From Acidaminococcaceae bacterium (GTDB taxonomy: Bacteria > Bacillota > Negativicutes > Acidaminococcales > Acidaminococcaceae), in assembly GCA_024405585.1 (NCBI GenBank), contig JAKSOM010000001.1, positions 1 through 23,242 on the forward strand: DNA of 23,242 nucleotides. Direction: 5' to 3'. A model generated the notes under the pieces. It made no database searches and was not told the DNA's origin. It was given only the letters and a program-made list of their open reading frames with translations. This document shows, one piece after another, positions 15,162-21,219 of this stretch. The position numbers and the translations under genes are program-made. Position 1 is the stretch's first letter, and each line of letters begins with the position of its first letter.

Positions 15162-15626
15162 TTAGTAGCCGTTGTAGAAGGAGGGCTTCACCGCCTTGGC
15201 CTTCACCTTGTTCCAGGCCTCCTCCACTGCCTTATATGCCGCATCACGGGCGGCCTTGGGGCTGCTCTGGCGTCCTTCCACTAAAACAATGGGGGTGCCG
15301 GTGTTCTTGCCGCTTTCGGTTACCCTGCCGTTGGCCGCTATATCATCAAAAACCGCCACAACGCAGCCGGTCTCCTGGGCGATAAGGTCATGGATTTGGG
15401 CCATCTGGATTTCCGCATCCCCCCTGCCGTCACGGATGATGAGTTTGGCCTTCAGCTTCTTCGCCGCATCCTTGGCCCCGTCCACCATGGCCTTGGTGAT
15501 TTCGGTCTGCTGCAAATAACTGAACCCCACCAGCACCGGCCGGCGGTCATTTACAATGGCCTCAGCGCTATATGTCATGCCGCAAAGCATTGCGGCGCAG
15601 AGAACTGCAAACATTTTCTTGAACAT
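15162..15626 (-). CDS. Small secreted protein resembling one lobe of a sugar-type periplasmic-binding protein
   Basis: A 154-residue exported protein. Residues 1-23 form a signal peptide (MFKKMFAVLCAAM... YSAEA). Residues ~30-95 resemble the N-terminal lobe of RbsB-type sugar-binding proteins: VLVGFSYLQQTEITKAMVDGAKDAAKKLKAKLIIRD, then a D-x-x-x-Q-x-x-x-I-x-D-L segment (GDAEIQMAQIHDLI) and GCVVAVFDD. A short strand (TGTPIVLVEG) and a helix follow; the second lobe and hinge are absent. Full-size homologues are about 300 residues. No decay is visible, so this is a real mini-protein, not an obvious fragment. ATG at 15626 is fixed by GGAGG 9 nt upstream and by the signal peptide; an upstream in-frame ATG overlaps the promoter. 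Ligand and role are unknown. Confidence 0.75.
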   Translation of the reverse strand: MFKKMFAVLCAAMLCGMTYSAEAIVNDRRPVLVGFSYLQQTEITKAMVDGAKDAAKKLKAKLIIRDGRGDAEIQMAQIHDLIAQETGCVVAVFDDIAANGRVTESGKNTGTPIVLVEGRQSSPKAARDAAYKAVEEAWNKVKAKAVKPSFYNGY

Positions 15627-15657
15627 GGTTTTTTTCCTCCCAAATTTTAGTGGAAAC

Positions 15658-15666
15658 ATTATAGCA
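15658..15666 (-). promoter_or_regulatory. Extended -10 promoter for the minus-strand secreted protein
   Basis: On the minus strand, TGC followed by perfect TATAAT (15658-15663 on the plus strand reads ATTATA). No good -35 is seen. It lies about 32 nt upstream of the ATG, with a strong ribosome-binding site between. Confidence 0.6.
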
Positions 15667-15681
15667 TATTTGTCCGAAGTT

Positions 15682-15690
15682 TGCTACAAT
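15682..15690 (+). promoter_or_regulatory. Extended -10 promoter of the HisJ-truA pair
   Basis: TGC followed by TACAAT (15685-15690), with no good -35. Transcription would start near 15697, which is itself an ATG. It lies back to back with the minus-strand promoter at 15658-15666. Confidence 0.45.
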
Positions 15691-15696
15691 ATGCTC

Positions 15697-16479
15697 ATGA
15701 TTTTTGATACACACATGCATTGCCAAAGAAGTTGCGACAGCAAAATGTCTTTGGCGGAGGCGGTGGCAACCGCAACAAAACTGAATATTGGAATGTGCGT
15801 CACGGAACACTGGGATTACGACTATCCCACCTTTCCTCAGGCCTTTCACTTCAATGTGGAAGAATACGCCAAGGATATGCAGGCGGTCCGCAGCGACAGG
15901 GTGCTGATGGGGATTGAAATCGGCATGATGCCCCATCTGGTAGAGAAAAATACCGCCCTGGCCCGCAGGGCGGATTTTGACTATATTCTTTGCAGCATCC
16001 ATTGCGTGCAGGGTTTTGACATCTATGCCCAGGACTACTACGTGGGCAGGGACAAGAAAAAATCCACCGTGGATTATCTGCAGGATATGATTACCTGCCT
16101 GAACAACCATATCGAGATTGACTCCCTGGGGCATATTGATTATATTGCCCGCTATTGGCCCTGGAAAGAAGAGCCGGGGGCTTTCACCCTGCATGATGCT
16201 CCGGATCTCTTTGATGAGGTCTTCCGCATCCTGGTGGAACGGGATATTCCCATGGAAATCAACACCCGCCGGCTGCCCCTGCCCGGCGTGGTGGAGGAAT
16301 TGCAAGCCATCTACACCCGTTACAGGGAATGTGGGGGCCAATATGTGACCCTGGGCAGTGATGCCCACTACACCACCGCCATTGGCGGCAACATCCGTCA
16401 GGCGGCAGAACTGGCCCGGGCTTGGGGCCTGACTCCGGTTTACTACAAACAGCGCTGCAGGGAACTGATGCAACTGTAA
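15697..16479 (+). CDS. PHP-family histidinol-phosphatase-like protein (HisJ type)
   Basis: A 260-residue PHP phosphoesterase of the HisJ histidinol-phosphatase group. Metal-binding motifs: FDTHMH (His6, His8), CVTEHWD (Glu37, His38), GIEIGMMPH, CSIHCVQGFD, SLGHIDYIARY and LGSDAHYT. HisJ converts histidinol phosphate to histidinol in histidine synthesis, but no other his gene is present and related PHP proteins have other substrates, so the reaction is only likely. Two in-frame ATGs exist (15691 and 15697). Neither has a ribosome-binding site, and 15697 coincides with the predicted transcription start, suggesting a leaderless message. It is followed 2 nt later by truA. Confidence 0.82.
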   Translation: MIFDTHMHCQRSCDSKMSLAEAVATATKLNIGMCVTEHWDYDYPTFPQAFHFNVEEYAKDMQAVRSDRVLMGIEIGMMPHLVEKNTALARRADFDYILCSIHCVQGFDIYAQDYYVGRDKKKSTVDYLQDMITCLNNHIEIDSLGHIDYIARYWPWKEEPGAFTLHDAPDLFDEVFRILVERDIPMEINTRRLPLPGVVEELQAIYTRYRECGGQYVTLGSDAHYTTAIGGNIRQAAELARAWGLTPVYYKQRCRELMQL

Positions 16480-16481
16480 CT

Positions 16482-17216
16482 ATGCGGAACATTAAGCTGA
16501 TTGTGGCCTATGTGGGCACCGCATACCACGGTTTTCAGAAACAGCCCGGCGGCGGCACCATTCAGGACGTATTGGAAGAATTCCTCTCCCGGGTTTGCGG
16601 CGAACCTGTCCGTTTGGCGGGCAGCGGCCGTACGGATGCAGGGGTCCATGCCAAAGGGCAGGTGGTCTCCTTCAGGACCAATGGCAGCATTCCGGCGGAA
16701 AACATCCCCCGGGCGGCCTTGGGATTGCTGCCTCCGGACATCGCCATCCTCAAGGCGGAAGAAGCGGATGAGGATTTCCATGCCCGCTTCAGCGCCAAAA
16801 GCAAGGAATACAGCTATGTGATTGCCAACACCCCGGGCCCGAATCCCCTCCTGTGGGACAGGCGGTGGTTTGTTGGTGAAAAACTGGACCTGGAGTTGAT
16901 GGGTCGGGGGGCGGAAAAACTCCTGGGGAAGCATGATTTCGCCAATTTCTGCAGTGCCGGCTCCGAAGTGAGCGGCACCCGACGCACTGTCACAAAAGCG
17001 GAGTTTTTCCGGCAGGGTGAGGAAATCACTTTTGCCATTGCTGCGGATGGCTTTCTCTACCATATGGTCAGGAACATTGTCTGGGCCCTGGTGCAGGTGG
17101 GGAGCGGCCGATGGAACTTGGAAAGGTTTGCCGATTGCATAGATAACCCCGGCAATGGAATTGCCCTGGAACCGGCGCCTGCAGGGGGGCTTTACCTGGA
17201 AAAGGTGAATTACTGA
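16482..17216 (+). CDS. truA: tRNA pseudouridine synthase A
   Basis: A 244-residue enzyme that makes pseudouridine at positions 38-40 of the tRNA anticodon arm. The catalytic aspartate is Asp52 in GSGRTDAGVHAKGQ. Other conserved segments are YHGFQKQPGGGTIQDVLEE, FHARFSAKSKEYSY, HDFANFCSAGSEV and FLYHMVRNIVWALVQVG. Length is typical. The ATG at 16482 is two bases after the upstream stop and directly precedes the first beta strand. The next features are two tRNA genes, a fitting though probably coincidental neighbourhood. Confidence 0.95.
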   Translation: MRNIKLIVAYVGTAYHGFQKQPGGGTIQDVLEEFLSRVCGEPVRLAGSGRTDAGVHAKGQVVSFRTNGSIPAENIPRAALGLLPPDIAILKAEEADEDFHARFSAKSKEYSYVIANTPGPNPLLWDRRWFVGEKLDLELMGRGAEKLLGKHDFANFCSAGSEVSGTRRTVTKAEFFRQGEEITFAIAADGFLYHMVRNIVWALVQVGSGRWNLERFADCIDNPGNGIALEPAPAGGLYLEKVNY

Positions 17217-17244
17217 CCTGTGCAAAGGAAATTGAAAAAAATAC

Positions 17245-17273
17245 TTGCAAAAACTAAGACAATTGTATATAAT
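17245..17273 (+). promoter_or_regulatory. Promoter of the tRNA operon
   Basis: TTGCAA (17245-17250), 17 bp, perfect TATAAT (17268-17273), about 24 nt before the first tRNA. The surrounding DNA is AT-rich. Confidence 0.8.
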
Positions 17274-17296
17274 ACTCCTTGTCTTTTGACGGACAC

Positions 17297-17370
17297 TCCG
17301 GGATAGTGTAATGGTAGCACAAGTGACTCTGGATCATTTGGTCTGGGTTCGAGTCCTGGTCCCGGAGCCA
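17297..17370 (+). tRNA. tRNA-Gln (anticodon CTG)
   Basis: Full cloverleaf: acceptor stem TCCGGGA/TCCCGGA, D-arm with GGTAG loop, anticodon stem AGTGA/TCATT (one G-U pair) with loop CTCTGGA and anticodon CTG at 17329-17331, T-arm with GGTTCGAGTCC, discriminator G and encoded CCA (17368-17370). The weak U1-A72 first pair is typical of tRNA-Gln. It decodes CAG. Confidence 0.92.
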
Positions 17371-17374
17371 TAAT

Positions 17375-17449
17375 GGCGCTATGGTCAAGCGGCTAAGACG
17401 TCGCCCTCTCAAGGCGAAATCAGGGGTTCGATTCCCCTTAGCGCTACCA
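17375..17449 (+). tRNA. tRNA-Glu (anticodon CTC)
   Basis: Acceptor GGCGCTA/TAGCGCT (first pair a G-U wobble), D-arm GGTCAAGCGGCTAAGAC, anticodon stem TCGCC/GGCGA with loop CTCTCAA and anticodon CTC at 17408-17410, T-arm GGTTCGATTCC, discriminator A and encoded CCA (17447-17449). Four bases separate it from tRNA-Gln, so both are on one transcript. It decodes GAG. Confidence 0.92.
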
Positions 17450-17457
17450 AAAAAAAC

Positions 17458-17488
17458 AAAACCGCATCACTTGATGCGGTTTTTATTT
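17458..17488 (+). terminator. Intrinsic terminator of the tRNA operon
   Basis: ACCGCATCA (17461-17469) pairs with TGATGCGGT (17472-17480), extended by flanking A/T pairs, and is followed by a T-rich tract. It begins 8 bases after the second tRNA. Confidence 0.88.
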
Positions 17489-17619
17489 TTTTATTTGGGA
17501 ACCGTTCTGAATTCTGAAATTTGAATTTGAAAATATTTATATAAAATGATATATCGGGGGGGGTAAGACGTTAGCGAGGGTCAAAATAGCGCCAGAGCCC
17601 CTTATTCGCCATTTTTTTC

Positions 17620-17648
17620 TTGCTTTTATTATATATTAGTGCTAAAAT
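17620..17648 (+). promoter_or_regulatory. Promoter of the polysaccharide locus
   Basis: TTGCTT (17620-17625), 17 bp, TAAAAT (17643-17648) with an extended TGC just before it. The start of transcription would be near 17655, giving a leader of about 39 nt. The 17489-17619 stretch between the tRNA terminator and this promoter is non-coding; apart from an eight-G run at 17556-17563 I see nothing in it. Confidence 0.6.
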
Positions 17649-17693
17649 ATCGAGGGTCTGCACGGGACATCTTTTGCGGCGAGGAATGAAGAA

Positions 17694-19643
17694 TTGGATA
17701 CAAAGCGTTTGGAAGAAAAATTCAGGGGTGATTGGCGTTGCATGGCAGCAGTTTTGGCCGTCTATGACATTGTTTCGGCTACTCTTGCCCATTTCGGGGC
17801 TCTGTGGCTACGTTTTGATTTGCGCTATACCCTGATTCCCACTGTCTATATCAACAATCTTTTGCATATAGCACCCTTCATGGGTCTTGTTACGGTGGTT
17901 ATCCTTTGGCGGCTGCGGCTCTACCAGTCCATTTGGAAGTTTGCTTCCCTTACGGAATTGATTTGCATTGTTATGGGTGCGGCACTGGTGGAGATTGTGC
18001 AGACGGTTTTGATTTTTTCGGGTCTTTTCCGCAGAATGCCCGCATCGTACTACTTTGTGGGTTTCGTCCTGACTGTTTTTGCTTGGGCTTTCGTACGTTT
18101 TGCTTATCGTTTCGCCTTATTGATGAGATCCATGCGTGGCAAGGAAAATGGTATGGTGAAAGTGCTTCTGATTGGTGCCGGTCAGGCGGGCCAGTTGTTG
18201 CTTCATGATGCCCGTCGTGAAAAATGGAAGAACATTCACATCTGTGGCATCATCGATGATGATCGCAATAAATGGGGACGTTTCATTGACGGGGTTCCTG
18301 TGTTGGGCGGACGGGATGAAATTCTTGCTGCCGTCCAAAAGTATGGGATTCGTGAAATTTATGTGGCCATTCCCGCCGCTTCTTCGACAGATAAGCGGGA
18401 TATCTTGAACATCTGCAATGAGACGGGATGCATTCTTCGCAACCTGCCTTCTTTGCGTCAGTTGGCCAATGGTGAGGTCAGTATCCAATCCCTCAAGGAA
18501 GTGGCCATTGAGGATCTCTTGGGGCGTGAACCGGTTAAAACGGACTTGAATGAAATTTTCCACATGCTCAGCGGTATGACCATTTTGGTCACCGGTGGCG
18601 GCGGCAGTATCGGTTCGGAACTCTGCCGCCAGATTGCCGCCCATCAGCCCGGTCATTTGATCATTTTGGATATTTGCGAAAATTACGCTTACGATATAGA
18701 ACGGGAACTTAGGCACAACTTCCCCAATATGCACCTTACGGTACTCATCGGCTCCGTAAGGGACAAGGGCCGTTTGGGAAAAATCTTTTCAACCTATAAG
18801 CCGGACTATGTTTACCATGCTGCGGCCCACAAACATGTGCCCCTTATGGAATACAGCCCTTGCGAGGCCGTTAAGAATAATGTCATGGGTACGCTCTATA
18901 CCGCCCAAACTGCGGCAAAACATGGGGTGAAACGCTTTGTCCTTATCAGCACGGATAAGGCCGTCAACCCCACCAACATCATGGGCGCATCCAAGCGTCT
19001 TTGCGAAATGATCATCCAAACCATTAATTGTCCGCAAGGCAAGGCCTTGCTGTGCAACAGCCAACAGGGTATTTCTACTAATGCCTATGGCCTAATGCCT
19101 GATGCCTCACAAACTCCTACGGAGTTTGTGGCCGTCCGTTTTGGTAATGTCTTGGGCAGCAACGGCTCCGTCATTCCCTTTTTCAAAAAACAAATTGCGG
19201 CTGGTGGCCCCGTCACCGTTACGCATCCCGATATAGTCCGTTACTTTATGACCATTCCCGAGGCGGTGGCCCTGGTCCTGCAGGCCGGGTCCTATGCCCA
19301 AGGCGGGGAAATTTTCGTTTTGGATATGGGTGAGCCGGTGAAGATTGACACCTTGGCACGCAACCTTATCCGTCTTAGCGGCTTGAGACCGGATGAAGAT
19401 ATTGCCGTTGAATATGTGGGTCTTCGTCCCGGTGAAAAACTCTATGAAGAAAAACTTATGGCGGAGGAAGGACTCACCGCCACCAAGAACCAGCGCATCT
19501 TCATCGCCAAACCTGTTGATTTGGATGCCGCCAGCTTTTATCCCGCTTTGGAGAACCTAATCTTTGCGGCCTACAAGGAAGATGACGAAACCATCAAGCA
19601 GGAAGTGGCGAAGATAGTGGGGACTTACAAGGTGCAGGAGTGA
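17694..19643 (+). CDS. Membrane-bound nucleotide-sugar 4,6-dehydratase (PglF/CapD/WbpM family) with an insertion
   Basis: A 649-residue enzyme that probably converts UDP-GlcNAc to the 4-keto-6-deoxy sugar, the first step to bacillosamine-type sugars for surface glycans. Four N-terminal membrane segments (residues ~15-140) are followed by a CoA-binding-like Rossmann domain (VKVLLIGAGQAGQ, 155-167) and the SDR domain: TGGGGSIGSEL (300-310), HAAAHKHVPLME and STDKAVNPTN (419-428). This subfamily has an atypical catalytic site without the usual Tyr. Start is a TTG with GAGG 9 nt upstream; the ATG at 17686 is in another frame. Oddity: residues ~446-475 are an extra ~26-30 aa between IIQTIN and TEFVAVRFGN, where homologues have about four. 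The insert contains heptad repeats (see 19080). First gene of the locus. Confidence 0.88.
   Translation: MDTKRLEEKFRGDWRCMAAVLAVYDIVSATLAHFGALWLRFDLRYTLIPTVYINNLLHIAPFMGLVTVVILWRLRLYQSIWKFASLTELICIVMGAALVEIVQTVLIFSGLFRRMPASYYFVGFVLTVFAWAFVRFAYRFALLMRSMRGKENGMVKVLLIGAGQAGQLLLHDARREKWKNIHICGIIDDDRNKWGRFIDGVPVLGGRDEILAAVQKYGIREIYVAIPAASSTDKRDILNICNETGCILRNLPSLRQLANGEVSIQSLKEVAIEDLLGREPVKTDLNEIFHMLSGMTILVTGGGGSIGSELCRQIAAHQPGHLIILDICENYAYDIERELRHNFPNMHLTVLIGSVRDKGRLGKIFSTYKPDYVYHAAAHKHVPLMEYSPCEAVKNNVMGTLYTAQTAAKHGVKRFVLISTDKAVNPTNIMGASKRLCEMIIQTINCPQGKALLCNSQQGISTNAYGLMPDASQTPTEFVAVRFGNVLGSNGSVIPFFKKQIAAGGPVTVTHPDIVRYFMTIPEAVALVLQAGSYAQGGEIFVLDMGEPVKIDTLARNLIRLSGLRPDEDIAVEYVGLRPGEKLYEEKLMAEEGLTATKNQRIFIAKPVDLDAASFYPALENLIFAAYKEDDETIKQEVAKIVGTYKVQE
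19080..19107 (+). repeat. Heptanucleotide tandem array inside the dehydratase gene
   Basis: Four 7-bp units: AATGCCT, ATGGCCT, AATGCCT, GATGCCT. They lie in the segment encoding the family-atypical insertion (nt 19029-19118), are open in frame and are read as part of residues ~463-472. Confidence 0.8.
19108..19130 (+). repeat. Perfect inverted repeat at the edge of the insertion
   Basis: CACAAACTCC (19108-19117) and GGAGTTTGTG (19121-19130) are exact reverse complements around TAC. The right arm encodes part of the conserved TEFV segment, so the left arm looks like an inverted copy of host sequence. A second small hairpin (GCAAGGC/GCCTTGC, 19034-19050) lies near the other edge. Confidence 0.7.
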
Positions 19644-19668
19644 GGAGCGAGGATTGAGGGGTGAGGAA
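19641..19668 (+). repeat. Heptanucleotide tandem array upstream of the aminotransferase gene
   Basis: Four 7-bp units starting at the dehydratase stop codon: TGAGGAG, CGAGGAT, TGAGGGG, TGAGGAA. Each holds a GAGG, and the last one (19663-19666) serves as ribosome-binding site 4 nt before the ATG at 19671. The array fills the whole intergenic gap. Confidence 0.82.
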
Positions 19669-19670
19669 TT

Positions 19671-21029
19671 ATGAAAAAATTTGAAAAAAAAGTATATCTT
19701 AGCAGCCCGACCATGCACGGGCCTGAGTTGCAATATATGCAAGAGGCCTTTGATACTAATTGGATGAGTACTGTGGGTAAAAATCTTGATGAAGTGGAGC
19801 GTCTTGCCTGTGAGAAAGTGGGTTGCAAATATGCTGTGGCCCTCTCCTGTGGTACCGCCGCTTTGCATCTGGCCATGAAGTTGGCAGGAGGAAAACCCGG
19901 CGTCAGGGTGTTCTGCTCCGATATGACCTTTGATGCTACTGTCAACCCCGTTGTTTATGAAGGCGGTGTTCCCATCTTCATTGATACGGAATATGATACT
20001 TGGAATATGGACCCGGTGGCTCTGGAAAAGGCCTTTGAACTGCATCCGGAAGTCAAGATTGTGGTCATGGCCCATCTCTATGGTACTCCCGGCAAGCTTG
20101 ACGAACTGAAAGGGGTCTGCGACAGGCATGGGGCAATCATAGTTGAGGATGCCGCTGAATCCTTTGGCGCCAGCTACAAAGGCCGTCAGACCGGCACCTT
20201 TGGCAAATTCAACTGCATTTCCTTCAACGGCAACAAGATTATCACCGGTTCCTCCGGCGGTATGCTCCTGACGGATGACCGGGATGCGGCCAACAGGGTC
20301 CGCAAATGGTCCACCCAAAGCCGTGAAAACGCACCCTGGTACCAGCACGAAGAATTGGGCTACAACTACCGTATGAGTAATGTCATCGCCGGGGTGGTCC
20401 GTGGCCAGTTTCCGTATTTGGAAGAACACATTGCCCAAAAAAAGGCAATCTATTATCGTTACAAAGAGGGCCTGAAAGATTTGCCTGTATCCATGAACCC
20501 TATGGATTTGCAGAGCAGTGAACCCAACTACTGGCTCAGTTGTCTATTGATTGATAAGGACTATATGTGCAAACAGGTGCGGGATGACAGCACCGCCTGT
20601 TATGTGGCGGAAAAGGGCAAAAGTTGTCCCACTCAAATTTTGGAAAGCATCGCCGCCATCAATGCGGAAGGCAGACCGATTTGGAAACCCATGCATATGC
20701 AACCCATCTATCGCATGAATCCCTTTGTCATGGCCACCGGTGACGGCCGTTGCCGCACCAACGCCTATATCGATACGGGTGCCGGCCTTGACGTGGGAGC
20801 AGACATTTTTGCTCGTGGCCTCTGCCTCCCCAGCGACAACAAAATGACCCCGGACCAGCAGGACCGCATCATCGCAGTCATCAAGGACTGCTCTCATTGC
20901 GGCTTCAGGCCTGAGGAACGAGGCTGGCGACCGGATATCAGCGACTTATGGAACGCGGCGCGCTGCGGTGTCAATTCCGTCAAACATAGCGGAAGGTTAT
21001 GCAAGGAAAACAACGAAGGAATATCTTAA
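19671..21029 (+). CDS. PLP-dependent DegT/DnrJ/EryC1-family aminotransferase (PglE-like) with a foreign C-terminal tail
   Basis: A 452-residue aminotransferase that probably adds an amino group to the 4-keto sugar made by the preceding dehydratase, as PglE does. PLP-binding elements are clear: SCGTAALHLAMK, VVMAHLYGTPGK, VEDAAES (Asp160) and the Schiff-base lysine Lys189 in ISFNGNKIITGSSGG. RPIWKPMHMQPIYRMN and RGLCLPSDNKMTPDQQDRIIAVIKDC are family-typical. Homologues end at about IKDCF; here residues 408-452 (from 20892) are unrelated. They run through a heptad array into the out-of-frame sequence of a four-helix-bundle gene before stopping. So the original stop was lost in a rearrangement. 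The catalytic core looks intact and the enzyme is probably still active. Confidence 0.87.
   Translation: MKKFEKKVYLSSPTMHGPELQYMQEAFDTNWMSTVGKNLDEVERLACEKVGCKYAVALSCGTAALHLAMKLAGGKPGVRVFCSDMTFDATVNPVVYEGGVPIFIDTEYDTWNMDPVALEKAFELHPEVKIVVMAHLYGTPGKLDELKGVCDRHGAIIVEDAAESFGASYKGRQTGTFGKFNCISFNGNKIITGSSGGMLLTDDRDAANRVRKWSTQSRENAPWYQHEELGYNYRMSNVIAGVVRGQFPYLEEHIAQKKAIYYRYKEGLKDLPVSMNPMDLQSSEPNYWLSCLLIDKDYMCKQVRDDSTACYVAEKGKSCPTQILESIAAINAEGRPIWKPMHMQPIYRMNPFVMATGDGRCRTNAYIDTGAGLDVGADIFARGLCLPSDNKMTPDQQDRIIAVIKDCSHCGFRPEERGWRPDISDLWNAARCGVNSVKHSGRLCKENNEGIS
20905..20925 (+). repeat. Short heptanucleotide array at the aminotransferase/four-helix junction
   Basis: Three 7-bp units: TCAGGCC, TGAGGAA, CGAGGCT. 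They match the YNAGGNN pattern of the array at 19641. They lie between the point where aminotransferase homology ends (20892) and where four-helix-bundle homology begins (about 20953). Confidence 0.6.
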
Positions 21030-21195
21030 TTTTCTTTCGATAGCGATGGGATTCAATGCAGAGTTGGAAACCCAAATAGTACTTTGTGAAGAATTTATTG
21101 AAAAGGAGAAGTTGGACAAGGCAAAGTAATTGGTGAGTGAGATAAGAAGAATGTTGCTGACGATTCAGCAGAAACTTTCTTCCCCTCAATCCTGA
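20941..21195 (+). pseudogene. Remnant of a four-helix-bundle protein gene (S23 / 23S rRNA intervening-sequence family)
   Basis: In the frame starting at 20941, one frame off the aminotransferase, the sequence encodes TRRAAVSIPSNIAEGYAR, then TKEYLNFLSIAMGFNAELETQ and a following helix. This is the unmistakable core of the S23/IVS four-helix-bundle family. Relatives are about 115-120 residues; roughly the first 35, including the start, are missing. A TAA at 21127-21129 interrupts the frame, after which LVSEIRRMLLTIQQKL, the expected last helix, continues to a TGA at 21193. So the gene is truncated at the 5' end and carries a nonsense codon. The cellular role of these proteins is unclear; they occur in rRNA intervening sequences and scattered between genes. 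The 5' part overlaps the aminotransferase tail. Confidence 0.82.
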
Positions 21196-21216
21196 TTTCT
21201 TAATCCTGAATCCTCA
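21182..21216 (-). repeat. Heptanucleotide tandem array (reverse orientation) before the pglC-like gene
   Basis: Five 7-bp units; read on the minus strand: TGAGGAT, TCAGGAT, TAAGAAA, TCAGGAT, TGAGGGG. Same unit as the array at 19641 but inverted. It runs over the end of the four-helix remnant and stops 3 bases before the ATG at 21220. In this orientation it offers no Shine-Dalgarno to the downstream gene. Confidence 0.82.
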
Positions 21217-21219
21217 AAA

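Noticed and set aside
17686..17835. Small ORF starting at ATG 17686 upstream of the dehydratase
   Set aside because: It overlaps the dehydratase N-terminus in another frame. GAGG at 17681-17684 is only 1 nt from this ATG but 9 nt from TTG 17694, so that site fits the TTG start.
21127..21129. TAA in the four-helix gene as a third suppressed stop
   Set aside because: This gene also lacks its N-terminal third and start codon, so ordinary pseudogene decay explains it.
19641..21216. CRISPR array or iteron-type origin as explanation of the heptad repeats
   Set aside because: Units are only 7 bp, without spacers, differ in orientation and are split over four short arrays; no cas or replication-initiator gene is nearby.
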